Positions 41,939 through 53,627 of a stretch of 64,000 nucleotides of DNA are shown piece after piece. The position numbers were made by a program, and so were the translations under genes. The DNA comes from Anaspis maculata (taxonomy: Eukaryota > Arthropoda > Insecta > Coleoptera > Scraptiidae), in the NCBI GenBank assembly GCA_949128115.1, contig OX421967.1, positions 25,188,635 to 25,252,634 of the forward strand, in the 5' to 3' direction. Within the stretch, counting starts at the first letter, position 1. The number at the start of each line of letters is the position of its first letter. The notes below the pieces were generated by a model that saw nothing but the letters and a program-made list of their open reading frames with translations, was not told the DNA's origin and searched no databases.

Positions 41939-43913
41939 AAACTGCTTGACAATTGAACTGCAACACCTAAAAATTAGGTGCGTTTTCGAATTGAGATAGC
42001 TCGGAAAATATATGACGGATTCCAGAAATTCAGGCATGTGAGGAAAGATCATTCCTTTAACTATCGAGTGCTGGTATTGATGATAAGTTTGATTGCATAA
42101 TTTGTCATATACAGGGTGCCAACGAAGAGCGTGCAGATATGGGCAATCTTTCACCTTGTACAACTTTCGAAAAAAAAGTCCGAGATTTTTTCTATCGCCT
42201 GCTTTTGGAAGGTTGAATCATTATGCCGAAACGGTTTTGAAATTTTGACCCTAACTTTTTTTTTCAGGACATTGTGCTCAATTTTCTTAAATATGCACTT
42301 TCTGATTAAGAAAAAGAAATAGAGACATTGTTTGTTCTCAAACGGCGTCCATATTGAATTTGCTTACGAATATTTTCATTTGAGCCTCCACATCCCCTAG
42401 AAACTACCCCTTTTGGGACACCGTCTCACAACAGGATATGCAATGCTTCATTTAAAAGGCATAAGAAAAGTACTCATCAATAATTTAATTGAAATAAATA
42501 TTCTACGATGACCTCACACGTACAGCTCCCTGAAAACCACCCCTTGACTTCAAGGGACAGGGTTGGTATGATAAGACATGCAATACATGAAAATTCCAAA
42601 AAACGTCTTTTTCAACTGTTCCACTAAAAAAGTGATGCTACACGATGACCTCTGGGTAGGTCATCCCAACAGTAGCTACCCTTTCGAAAAAAGAACTACC
42701 CTTTAAAAAACCAGTACTTCCGCAATACCTCATTTGTTAGGATTTTTTTGAAATCTGTCGCAATAGTTTGCCGCTACGATGATTTTATTCACATATCTAC
42801 CCGAAACTACCCCTTCAATATCGCATAGTCTTTACCTTGATGCGTGTGAGGTCATCGCGAAATCATTTTGAACTTATTCAATCGCACCTTCTCCTTCTCT
42901 GAGCTTTCAAATGAGGTATTGCATACCTTTTACTAAAGGGGTGATAGTTTCAGGAAAGGTTTTGTACTATCATCGTAGAAAGCACCATCATTTCAATGAA
43001 ACGGTTAGTAGGCAAAAGTTCTTTCAACTTGTAAATAACCCATCAAGGTAGAAGCTATGCGATATTGAAGGGGTAGTTTCGGGTAGATATGTGAATGAAA
43101 TCATCGTAGCGGCAAACTATTGCGACAGATTTTCAAAAAAATCCTAACAAATGAGGTATTGCGGAAATACTGGTTTTTTTAAAGGGTAGTTCTTTTTTCG
43201 AGAGGGTAGCTACTGTTGGGATGACCTACGCAAAGGGTCATCGTGTAGCATCACTTTTTTAGTGGAACAGTTGAAAAAGACGTTTTTTGGAATTTTCATG
43301 TATTGCATGTCTTATCATACCAACCCTGTCAACCAGGTCATCGTAGTATATTTATTTCAATTCAGTTATTGATGAGTACTTTTCTTAGGCCTTTTAAATG
43401 AAGCATTGCATATTTTGTTGTGAGGCGGTGTCCCAAAAGGAGTAGTTTCTAGGGGATGTGGAGGCTCAAATGAAAATCTTCGTAAGCGAATTCAATATGG
43501 ACGCCGTTTGAGAACAAACAATGTGTCTATTTCTTTGTCTTAATCAGAAAGTGCATATTTAAGAAAATTGAGCACAATGTTCTGAAAAAAAAGTTAGGGT
43601 CAAAATTCCAAAACCGTTTCGGCATAATGATTCAACCTTCCAAAATCAGGTGATAGAAAAAATCTCGGACTTTTTTTTCGAAAGTTGTACAAGGTGAAAG
43701 ATTGCCCATATCTGCACGCTCTTCGTTGGCACCCTGTATATGACAAATTATGCAATCAAACTTATCATCAATACCAGCACTCGATAGTCAAAGAAATGAT
43801 CTTTCCTCACATGCCTGAATTTCTGGAATCCGTCAAATATTTTTCGAGCTATCTCAATTTGAAAACACACCTAATTTTTAGGTGTTGCAGTTCAATTGTC
43901 AAGCAGTTTAGAT
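41939..43913. repeat. 1.98-kb palindrome with internal TACAGGGTG core
   Basis: The core 42110-43738 has tips TACAGGGTGCCAACGAAGAG and CTCTTCGTTGGCACCCTGTA. The mirror symmetry continues about 170 bp beyond both tips, to AAACTGCTTGACAATTGAAC and GTTCAATTGTCAAGCAGTTT. The centre is near 42925. Arm differences include indels, for example at 42520-42560. Two near-identical 78- and 97-residue frames on opposite strands come from the mirrored arms and are not genes. Confidence 0.85.
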
Positions 43914-44115
43914 TGAAATTGTTCATAATTTTCTTTAAAATGTGGGGGGCTTTGGCGGTTTCAGGCCCGCAAAAGTGAAAAAAATCGCCTGCGGTGCAAT
44001 TTCTAGAGAGCCCAGACGCCCCCGCTAGAAAATTGCTGCGGTGTCACAGCTGGCGGGCGACCAAATATTTTTCGCACAAGGGCGGCCGACGAGCCAGAAT
44101 CGGCCCTCCTGGCTG

Positions 44116-44839
44116 TCACTTTTACACACACCCCAAATTATTTGTGGAATTTCAGGTGCACTATAAGATTTTCTAGTGTTAATTTTCAATATGAGTGTAC
44201 AAAACTATGAAATTCGCGCCACATATGCACACCCAAACGAAACGATACCTATTGTTGAGCAGTTTTCATTTGGTCCTCAAGACATTTTTCCACAGATAGG
44301 AGGCCTTTTTCTAGGTTCTGGCACAGAAATTGATCGCTATATATAGAAGTCAGGTCAGAACTGTATTGTCGATGGTTCATTTTTTGAAAGCTGCACGACT
44401 CCTTCTTCGACACGGCAATAGGTACAAAAGCCTTGTGAAGGAGTCCATTGTCGTGGAGCGAATGCCTTTTGCCTTTTGCCAACTGTTCTCATGCTGTTTT
44501 AGTTTCATGGCCTTTCTAGCAAACGGTTCAACAGCTCGATTGTTCGCGTGGCATCCTCCTTCATTGTCCTTCAGTCTAGGATCGTGTGTGTGTCCCTGTG
44601 GCGGTATTAGTGAAAATTGATTGAGAGTGGCTCAGTTCGATTAGATACTATTCCTGGATGCAGATTTTCTTTGGCGGCCATCGATCTGTGGCGTCTGAAA
44701 ACCTTGGTGTTGGCCTCTTTGAAACGAAGACATAATTTATTTTATCATCTATTGGATCTTTGATGCTGCTAGTCTGATTTCCACGTTCAAAGGTGCATTG
44801 TGAAGAAAATTTTGGCAAACACAAGAAGATTATTACAGA
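44116..44839. other. Unassigned DNA
   Basis: No repeat or gene was recognised. Open frames of 77-96 codons here have no domain I know. Confidence 0.4.
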
Positions 44840-45009
44840 TGTCTGGTAACCTTCTTCTTCAATTGACGTGACCGCTCGGTTAGTACACACCAAAGTACTA
44901 GAGAGCGCATAGAGAAAATCCACCTGCCCCAGCGGGATTTGAACTCTGGACCTCTGGGTTTGAAGCCAGAAATGGAGCCCAACGAGCTACCGCCGGGATT
45001 GTCTGGTAA
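44840..45009 (-). mobile_element. 150-bp tRNA-derived SINE with 10-bp target duplication
   Basis: Read on the minus strand, 44999-44850 starts ATCCCGGCGGTAGCTCGTTG, which includes a box-A-like region. It then shows a CTTCAAA loop between TCTGG and CCAGA, and a box B, GTTCAAATC. A tRNA-unrelated tail ends in GAAGAAGAAGG. The direct repeat TGTCTGGTAA occurs at both edges (44840-44849 and 45000-45009), the footprint of LINE-assisted insertion. The acceptor strands can pair with one G-U, but the D loop is short and the T stem is poor, so I do not call a functional tRNA. Confidence 0.8.
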
Positions 45010-45079
45010 GTGTTTTTGTCAAAAAAATATCAACGGATGAGTCAAAAGTGACTATGAATAGGGGCCGCGATACTGACTG

Positions 45080-45445
45080 CTTCGATTCAGATATTTTCAT
45101 CACCAAAGAATTGCTCGAACCGTGTTTCTACTGATATTTGATACAAATAAAAGTTGACACCCACGTGGAAGTCGTGTGAGAACCAAATTTTCTTCTGGGG
45201 CGGTCAAAATTCAACATTTTCTTTTACACTCCACCTTTAACAAGGATCTGCTATGGAAATTTTCCTTAGAAGCTTCTAGTACTTAAAACTTACAAGGTTC
45301 GTGCAATGTTGAGTTTTGACCGCTGGCGCTGCTCGGAAAAAACTTGTTAGTGCACGTTTTCCACGTGTGGGTTTCGACGTTCATTTATGAAACATCACTT
45401 GAACGCAGTTCGAGCTTTTATTATTTACTGATGAGAATATTAGCT
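45080..45445. repeat. Diverged ~365-bp palindrome
   Basis: CGGTCAAAATTCAACATT (45201) mirrors AATGTTGAGTTTTGACCG (45305). CCACGTGGAA mirrors TTCCACGTGTGG and GCTCGAAC mirrors GTTCGAGC further out. The centre is near 45263. The arms differ often, so the element is old. The outer edges are approximate. Confidence 0.6.
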
Positions 45446-45528
45446 ACGACCTATGATTCCCGAACCAAGAAAAATCTTGTCGACATAACAATAATCAACA
45501 ATTACAATAATAACCTTTTTGTGTATTA

Positions 45529-45643
45529 AGGACGGAGTTGAATTGGTAAAATAAGCGTTGCGAAATCAATCCTTGTGGGTTTATTCCTTGACGGGATTGA
45601 TTCCGCAACGCTTATTTTACCAATTCAACTCCGTCCTTAAGAC
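45529..45643. repeat. 115-bp near-perfect palindrome from the 1.6-2.4 kb repeat family
   Basis: TTAAGGACGGAGTTGAATTG at the left is mirrored by CAATTCAACTCCGTCCTTAA. The arms run into a short centre with GTGGGTTTATTCCTTGACGG. This is the same unit as at 1641-2440. Confidence 0.9.
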
Positions 45644-47639
45644 GGCGTCGCCGATTAAGTACTGGAGTTTACAATTCGATGTAGGAAGTTACGATATGCG
45701 GACAAGTGCATGTTTTTAAGGCAATACATTACCACATGTGCGGGGTTATATTCAGAAAAAAAATTGAACTTTCTTTTGACAAAAACTCCACTTTGATATG
45801 ACCCCCGGATCAATAGTTACGAATCTTTCAAAACGACTGCAAAGCTACGGCTCGACGCTATATGCGCCTCTGCAAATTGAAAATCTGTAAGGGCGTGTGT
45901 TTCCGACCGATATCAACGTGCCATTCGGCTATATTCAACATTTTGAATAGCCAATACTATAGGTACCTGAAGAATATTGGCACACATACTATAGGAAACA
46001 TTTTCGTTCAATAACAGAAAAAAAATAGAAGGTAGCAATAAAACTTGTGGGAATTTTGAAATCAACAATTCTTCAACGATGCGTTCAAATCCATAATAAT
46101 GAACGTATAAAAATATACCTATACCTATTGAATAAACAATCGACATGTCGGAAGGCGCTTATGCGTTCTTGCTTTGTCCGTTTTTGAAGTGAAACTTCTA
46201 TTCTCGCGCCTAGATCACAACACACCACTAACGCAGAACCACACATGGGAGTGAAACTGCTTCATAGCATCAGTGGTTGTAACGAACGCCTGTAACGATG
46301 TGCTGTAACGTTGTCTTGTCTGACCTTGGGGTGACCAGCGTCGTCCCAGGAAATGAAAGAATAAGCTGTTGCAGCGTTCGCCGCGTTCGGTTCTATTTTT
46401 TACTAATCGCCGACACTGGACTGCTCTTCGTGTTGTCGTACTGTTGGCCCGACAAGAATGGCTCTCGACTTGGCTTGAATAGATTCGAGCGGATGTGATT
46501 CATTATAGGGATAGGGAGGTATATTCAGGGCCGGGCCTAGCAGGCGTGCAGTGCGTTCCGGCGCGCAAGCGAGTACGGCAGGCGGCAAGTCATAGGAGCG
46601 GTAATATAATAATTAAGTTGAATTTCGAAGGATTCTTTTCATTCCCGCATTTGGTGGGGCTCTCCACTGCCGAGCGCAGCGAGAAAAGAAATAAAATAAG
46701 TCTAATCGTGAAAAAATCATGTCGAAAGTACTCTACCCTTTGAGTCACCAATAATAATAATAATAATAATAATAAAATTGATAATAAGAAAAACAAGATG
46801 ATACAAACCGTGAGGGAGCGGAGCGGGAGTACGAAAAGAACACCTCTTCGAACGTTGTTTGCTGATTGATTCATATGTATAGAAGTTTCACTTCTTCCGA
46901 GGGTGACTATGGTCACGCACTCACGTTTTTTTTATCCGTCTGTTCGTTACAGCATTCCTAGTCCTAGACGGAAGAATTTTTGTGAACAATTATTTTTTGT
47001 TAGTAGGTAATCAGAATCACTCTTTTGAACTCTCGTTACATAATTTTTTTTAAATAGACCAATTTTCTAGGCGAGGCTTCCTGTACTGAACAAACCGCGA
47101 GATAGGGAGAATGACTTCTTTTATAGCCTTTCGTCATAATAACTTTATTCACGAAGCCACTGTTACTCGAAATATTTCGATTTCAACAATTGGGAAACAG
47201 TAAGTTGTACCTATTTACTACTCTGTTTGAATATCCAGTAGCTACTCGATTTGATGCATGTCTGATGTCTTCAACTCGTGAAGGTAAGTATGGTAAGTAT
47301 ATGCATTTTTGAACAACTCTTAATTGCCTACCTATAAATTGTTGTACATTTCAACATGGCCAAAATTCGGTTGAAATTCTGGCAATACTATCAATATCTA
47401 TAGATAATTAATGTGTCAGTTTTAAATAGTAGTTTTCATCAGGTCTGGAGCGCATGCTCATGTTCCTTGCTGGTCGGCAAAAATTCGACCTTCGCGTGCT
47501 TGCCAGACTCTCGCAGCTCTGTAATCATTCTCACCACTCTATACCTCTGGTGCTAGCTGACCCGAACTGTCAAATCTTGCGCATATCCACTGAACACAAA
47601 ATCCTCATGAAAACACCTATTGAGTCAGTGATCAAAACA
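45644..47639. other. Unassigned DNA with an (AAT)n microsatellite
   Basis: An (AAT)n run lies at about 46749-46775. A lone CAGGGCCGGG near 46527 resembles a hAT-type tip but has no partner. No gene was recognised. Confidence 0.4.
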
Positions 47640-48798
47640 CATTTGACAGAGGTCAATGTGACCAGCTTATAGGAATGCATCAACTTACTTTGTGTACCAA
47701 ATTTGGTCGAAATCCAGTAATAGGGGATTCTAGTATATGGAGTGGTCGAAAGTGCGCAGCAGCAGGTTTGCTGAAAAGGCGGCAATTCAAACGATTCGTG
47801 CAAGTTTCTATTTTTACATGGGATATTGGCCAAATCGGTAGTTTTTTCATACAAGAAATTGTTTCACGTGTACTAAATTTATAGAGCATGAAATTTAATA
47901 CAATTTTTAAATATTAACGCTATATACAAAACGATTTTTTTTCTGAAAGTCAGTATTTTACAAATGAAAAGTGTGGAAACACCGAAAACAACACGATCGA
48001 GCGGGCGAGCGGCTATCACGTGACAACAGCGATGCTATCAACAGTGGCTTGTACTGGGTCCGGAATCTCTTGTAAGGATCCACTGGAGTGAATAAAGTGC
48101 AGGGAGCATAAATATGCGATATGTGTCTTTTGTAATGCCTGCGACTGCGATACTTTGGAGTCGACGAGTGTCACGTCACAACCAAAAGGTTTACATAACC
48201 TAATTCATTTTTCTGACTTGTTGCATCGCGCACAGTTCTTTAATTGACCTCGAAATTGACGTTTGGGGATATCACCTCCACGGTATTTTGAGCACGTTTT
48301 TGGGAATCTTTCAAAATAAAACAAGTTTTGCTCATTGTTAGCGGCTATCACTTCTGCAGTTCCAATAACAGCAATGTTTATTGGATCCGCTACTATTTTT
48401 GCCGATTTCCATTAGCAGTAACCACTTAAAACACACCCTATTATCCAATTATACTTTTTAGTGGGCTAAAACTTACGATTCAATCGCAAAAATTAGTATT
48501 CACTCAATTTTACTGTGTTAATTTTCGGAATTTGCACGAATTTTATCACGTGACCGGAGTGTACCAATGGCAAGCCCTCCACATTTCGCACATGCGTCAG
48601 GAGAAAAGGTAAACTAGATTCGTCTATTAAATTTGGAATTATAACACAGAAACCATTTTTAAGACTCAACTTTGAAAGCCTCATCTATCTTCGTTATAAT
48701 GCATTTCCGATATACCTACATTTTTTCGAGAAAGTCTACTTATTTTTCGATGCTCTACCACTTCCTAAAATATTGACAAAAAAGTGTAACACCCTGTA
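47640..48798. repeat. Interrupted copy of the 53254 element
   Basis: CAATGTGACCAGCTTATAGG (47656) and the following ~70 bp match the centre of the element at 53254. The match resumes only near 48630 and runs to the tip CACCCTGTA at 48790-48798. About 900 bp between 47725 and 48625 is absent from the other copy and is therefore a probable insertion or rearrangement of unknown type. The left tip of this copy is missing. Confidence 0.6.
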
Positions 48799-50590
48799 TA
48801 TACGATAATGAACAATCACAGACAAACCAGAGTTTTTCAGCTGAGAATATAAAACCGCGGGCCAGCTTACCGCGAGACCGGGCTGAAATGATGAGCTTGA
48901 AATTGAAGCCCTAATTGACGATTTTTACAATAACAATATTTGGAAAAGGATTTGAAGTTTTTCTGGAAAACGTAAATTTTCCTGGAAAATGTAGGTTCTA
49001 GTTTTTCGTACAGTTATAACGAAGATGTTTCACATTTGTTTATCTTTCTCCTAAATTCAAATTCCCTACCCGAAGGTGTGATGTCTCGAACCAAAATTTC
49101 CATCCGTTCCTTGCTACTATAAAAATTTGAAAAAATGGGAAAACCAATCATAAGCCAAGTTCTTTAAACTTTATGTAATTATGTAGAAAATGCAGATATC
49201 GAAACTGTTGGGCGCAATTCGTGTGAGCAATAATTAACCTTTTCAATAAAGGCGGTCTCTCTCGCACGATTTACGTCACAGCCCCACATAACCGCAGTGT
49301 GGTGCCGCGCACTTCATAACAAACGGAGTTTCCCTTGAAGATATTAGACGCCGTTATAGCTAGACACCACCAACTGCGCGGTACGAACGCTCACGAATCT
49401 ATCTCTCTTTTCTGAAAAGGTCCATTGACATGCGAAATGGGAACAGAGAAATAGAGAAAGAACAAAACCAATACATTCAAACAGACGATCAACTTTCGAC
49501 TTGTTCATCTGATCCAGGTATAGCCTAATAAGGGGGGGGGGGGGCGGGGGCAATTTGTCGTTGGCCCACCTGAATTTAGGGGCGAAATTTTCATATTTTG
49601 CCCCATAGACGCGATTTACCGTATATACGTCACTGCACCTAGGTGTTTATTTCTCACAGATCTTACACCTAGATTTTCTTGATACGATTACGCATGAAAA
49701 CTCACCTCATGAACAGTTACCTACATGCTTCCAGCTTCCACATTTTCTCATTCATCCAAATAGTTCGACAAAACCGTAATTCTTGTTTCTTTATTGCTTT
49801 TTGCTACCCTCAAACGTTCGCACTCTGCCCTAATCAGCAAAACAATGCAACTAATACGTACATAAAGCACTGAATCGACCAATCCTGAATGGGCGTAACA
49901 AATGGGAGGGGCCTGGAACAAGGCACGTTCGAAACGGTCATAATATTTGGACTGGGCCTACAATTCAGTCTAAAGCCACCACTCGTGTAGCCGAGACCGC
50001 GCGCATAACAATAATCCCTTGTTTCCTTTTTTCGACCTCCGATTTGAACATTTTCGCCGCAAACTTCGCTTTTTCGTTTGTATTTTTCCGAGAGTCTCAT
50101 GGTCAAGATGGTCGAGATCTGGTGATGATTTTTTTTCCCCCGGTGAAGTGCCGTAGTGCCGAATAGAGTGTGTTGGATGCATACCGATCGGCAATAATGA
50201 CCGTAACCGGTGGTGTACCGAACATTCAGGGGATCATGCAGAGACAACAACAATGTTTCATTGGATACCCTTTTCAAGGTTTGTTTGTTATGCATCATCA
50301 GTTATTTACCTTATTATAAGCCTTTTTGCCCAGCAGTATCTCATCTATCTAGGTACCAACTTACAGTATCAGCATGTTCCCAGTTTTAGCTAGGAGAGCT
50401 CTCAAAGTTAGCAGCCTCTGCATTCGGCAAGCTATCAAGCGGCTCCTCCGCCAACTTTACGGGTTTGTGGATTTTCCCCTATGTTCAGCTGGGGCCGAAG
50501 TTTCCAACTGATATCTTTCTTGTCTTCCAAATGCGATTTTACAATTTCTCTATAGATGAGATGCCAGTGGAAAAAATTCTTTTGACTTCA
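48799..50590. other. Unassigned DNA with a G-run
   Basis: A run of 13 G followed by C and 5 G lies at 49532-49550. A 154-codon minus-strand frame (49834-50298) has no recognisable domain. The segment 50433-50510 is related to 32509-32575. Confidence 0.4.
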
Positions 50591-50881
50591 ATGGGGCCTT
50601 GCAATTGAAAAACTCAACGTGAGGTCGCCACTACGGTAGGGGGCGCCTACTTCGATAAAGCGGCCGTAACGACGCGAAAAACAGGGGAGTTTGAGTAGTT
50701 TGACCAGTAACTGACAGTGACTGGAGACGTCAAGCAAGAAACAGAGGTTATCCAAATTTCAAATCGAGACATAAAATGACGGACGTCGGTCGCTGAAGCG
50801 TCAACGCCGTCAAAATCGTCGAATTTGCCCCCAACGGTCGTGGCGCCCTCGGTATGTAAAAGTGGCAGTGCAAGGCCCCAT
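50591..50881. mobile_element. 291-bp terminal-inverted-repeat element
   Basis: ATGGGGCCTTGCA at the left is mirrored by TGCAAGGCCCCAT at the right, with a further GGGCGCC/GGCGCCC pairing inside. The interior is non-coding. No clear target duplication is visible, so the superfamily is not assigned. Confidence 0.55.
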
Positions 50882-51148
50882 TAGAGGCTTGTCAGCTAGA
50901 GGCGCGCTGAAACTTTCGGCTTTGTCGTTCAAAACCAATTTTTTTAGATTTTCTGGAATGTGTTATACCCACACCCACCTAATGCACAATTAAGCATAGA
51001 ACGGTGCCTTTTAGCAGTAAAAACTGATTTTCTTCGGCTTACACACAAAAAATTGCTACGGATCCAAGACAAGTTGATCACGCCCCCTTACCTCCACGGT
51101 AGTTTCTGAAGAATTTTTGTTGCTGGTTTCTTTTTTGCGCAGTCTTCT

Positions 51149-51307
51149 TACATAGTGTCCTCTTTCAAAAATTCTCCATGCAAAACTGGCGAAACTATCC
51201 AACAAAAATGTGTCTCGAAAATAAAATGAGCCGCTGTCATCATTTTTTATCCAGGTTTGTCAGAGAATTAGTTTTGCATGGAGAATTTTTAAAGAGGACA
51301 CTCTGTA
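51149..51307. repeat. 159-bp palindrome, TACAGAGTG tips
   Basis: TACATAGTGTCCTCTTTCAA is mirrored by TTTAAAGAGGACACTCTGTA, and TTCTCCATGCAAAACT by AGTTTTGCATGGAGAA. The mirror continues six bases outside the tips (GTCTTCT and AGAAGAC). It looks like the smallest member of the TACAGGGTG group. Confidence 0.75.
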
Positions 51308-53253
51308 AGAAGACATATTGTTTACGCCATACCTGACTGTTATTTCAATAGTAGGTACCTCACAGCTCTGATACAAGACACATAATTCAACAAATAATGC
51401 CCTTCTAAAGGTATACCTGAGTGAAAACTGAAAATGAATGATTTTCATAACGACGGGCCGTTAGTTTTCAAAAGACCCGCTATAACGCCTGCTTCAAAGC
51501 CCGCAGGCCATAATCATAAGTATAGCGTTTTCCACTTATACTTGCACTGCCCCGGTTCGAAGAATTTTTGTCGTAACGTCATTGGCCAAAAAATTCAAAT
51601 CGTCCAATAGCATCGTCTAAAACTGCCCTGAACCGTCCTGGTGCACGCAAAAGCAAGTAGAAAACGCTAAAAGTTTCAGATCTCAGGTGCAGGCTGATGG
51701 TTTTGAACTGATGCCCTGGCTTGCATCGGTATAGCCGGACTTTGACGAAAATTTTGATGAAACCCGCAATAAATTTAGGAAAATCTGAAAATTAAATTCC
51801 ATTCGGAATTGGATGGGGAACAACTTGGCTTGACATTTTTTTTGTGGAAGGTCAAAGGTTCAAGAAGTTACCATTTTCAAATTTGTTGCTCTTTTGCGGT
51901 TTTTTCACTGCCTGAAATATATTTTCGGGGTCAAACAATACGATGGAATGGGTTTTCAGGAGATGCGATGCAGGTTATACGGGTACAGCGTGGATGATGG
52001 TACGGGAGAGGAACCACTTCGCGGTTCATTAAGCAAACTTATTCGCATCACAATAGTCATCATTGTAACACTAGTTTCACAATATACTCGTATGAAGCAC
52101 GTAAGGAAAACGGGTGATTATTCCACTAATTTGAAATTTTGAATTTTGAAAGACACAAGCCACGCAAGGGTTAGTTGATGCGCCAGAAAAATTGAAAAAA
52201 AAAACGCCCTTGATCAATGAATTTTTCTTCAAAAGACTCTTATTCAATGATTGGGTTTTATCTTGTCAGACGAGTTCCACGACCCGTGCATATTTATTGT
52301 TGTTAGATTTGACCGATCATTCTCAAATGTCGTCGGTATCGAGCTGAAATAAACAGATAAGATTCGAATAACGGAAGGACGAACTACTTCATATGTTGAA
52401 CTTTTCGGAAGGTACGGCGGAAGATTTAGAAAAATTTTACTAGGAAACGAACGAAAACAAAAATTCAAAAAGCATCAGTCGCACAAATTAATAGCCTCTG
52501 GTGAAATTCGAAAACTGAAAGGTTATAAAATCGAATATAGTTTTCTATTGATATATTTAGGAAAATTGGGGGGTGGAAGGAAATTTTAAGAATAATTCGG
52601 TCAAGAAGTTTGGCTCTCTTCCTACTACTTCGACTGCAAACTTCTCTATATACTTCGACTACAAACTTAAAAGTAGCAACCTACCTGCATGTTCATTAGA
52701 AAGTCAAATGGTTCAAAATACATAGGAGCAGTGCTATGAGGGGTAGGTGAATGAAAAGAACAAAGAATATGAGACAGTCAACTTATGTACGCATTGTATG
52801 AAACAGTCTATTATGTTAGGGACGCGACGGTAAATAAGCACATAAAGTGACCGCATCTAAGAAAAGTTAATAGGCATGGTCGACCATGCTAATAGACACT
52901 ATTCATTCACTTGACTCCTATAAACTGTGAAAATGGCATTTGGTTGGTGAACATAGAAATCCCTACCAAGCCTTTAATATTTTGTATACATTTGATATTA
53001 GTGACAATGGTAACAACATACCTACATGATTTTGACATGCATGATTCAAACTTTTCATCTGTTCTCTTCTCTTCTCATCAACCTTTCAATTGATGACGTT
53101 TTTAATTCAAAAAGTTCAAATGGATTTGTGTTTTTTTAATGTTTGAAATGGAACGATCGTATAGCGGATTTTGCACGAAAAATACAGTCGCACGCCAACT
53201 TGAGGACGTTCGTTTTCCTGTCACTATATTTAGAAAGTATGTACACTTCTGTA
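51308..53253. other. Unassigned DNA
   Basis: No repeat, RNA gene or coding region was recognised. Confidence 0.4.
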
Positions 53254-53627
53254 TACCGGGTGTTTCACTTTTTTGTCAATATTTCAGGAGATGGTAGAGC
53301 ATCGAAAATAAGTAACTACTTTCGCCGAAAAAAAAAGCAAAAAATGAAAAATTAGAAAAAAATAAAACATCATGTTTTTCACAAACGAGACAAAAGTCAA
53401 TGTGACCAGCTTGTAGGTATGCATCAACTTACTTTGTGTACCAAATTTGGTGGAAATCTAGAAATTAAAATTGAAATTAACACAAAAACCATCTTTAAAA
53501 TTCGACTTTGAAAGCCTCTATCTCCGTTATATTATAATGCATTTCCGATGGAAACTTTTCCGGAAAAGTCTACTGATTTTTTGACGATATGCCATCTCCT
53601 AAAATAAGTGTATAACAGCCTGTCTGT
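53254..53627. repeat. 374-bp TACCGGGTG palindrome
   Basis: TTTCAGGAGATGGTAGAGCA near the left is mirrored by the GCCATCTCCTAAAATA segment near the right. The tips are TACCGGGTGTTTCAC and a more degraded CAGCCTGTCTGTA. The interior matches the interrupted copy at 47640-48798. Confidence 0.65.

Larger units (their letters stand above)
40768..44115. mobile_element. hAT-like non-autonomous element carrying other insertions
   Basis: The left tip CAGGGCCGATTCT (40776) is mirrored by AGAATCGGCCCT ending 44107. The 8-bp direct repeat CCTGGCTG flanks both ends (40768-40775 and 44108-44115). An 8-bp duplication with CAGGG tips fits hAT transposons. The right tip appears to lack its last G. The interior holds a TA-flanked MITE (41579-41871) and a 2-kb palindrome (41939-43913). 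No transposase domain was recognised, including in the 40717-41430 open frame. Confidence 0.7.

Noticed and set aside
42110..43978. Two near-identical small proteins on opposite strands (about 42163-41927 and 43685-43978)
   Set aside because: They lie in mirrored palindrome arms, so the similarity follows from the inverted repeat and gives no evidence of coding.
44931..44999. Functional tRNA gene on the minus strand
   Set aside because: The D loop is too short, the T stem pairs poorly, and the flanking 10-bp duplication plus non-tRNA tail indicate a SINE.
46527..46560. Second hAT-type terminal repeat (CAGGGCCGGG)
   Set aside because: No mirrored partner or 8-bp duplication was found nearby.
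49834..50298. 154-codon open frame as a host gene
   Set aside because: No recognisable domain, no splice context and composition like the surrounding DNA. Frames of this length occur by chance in a 64-kb window.
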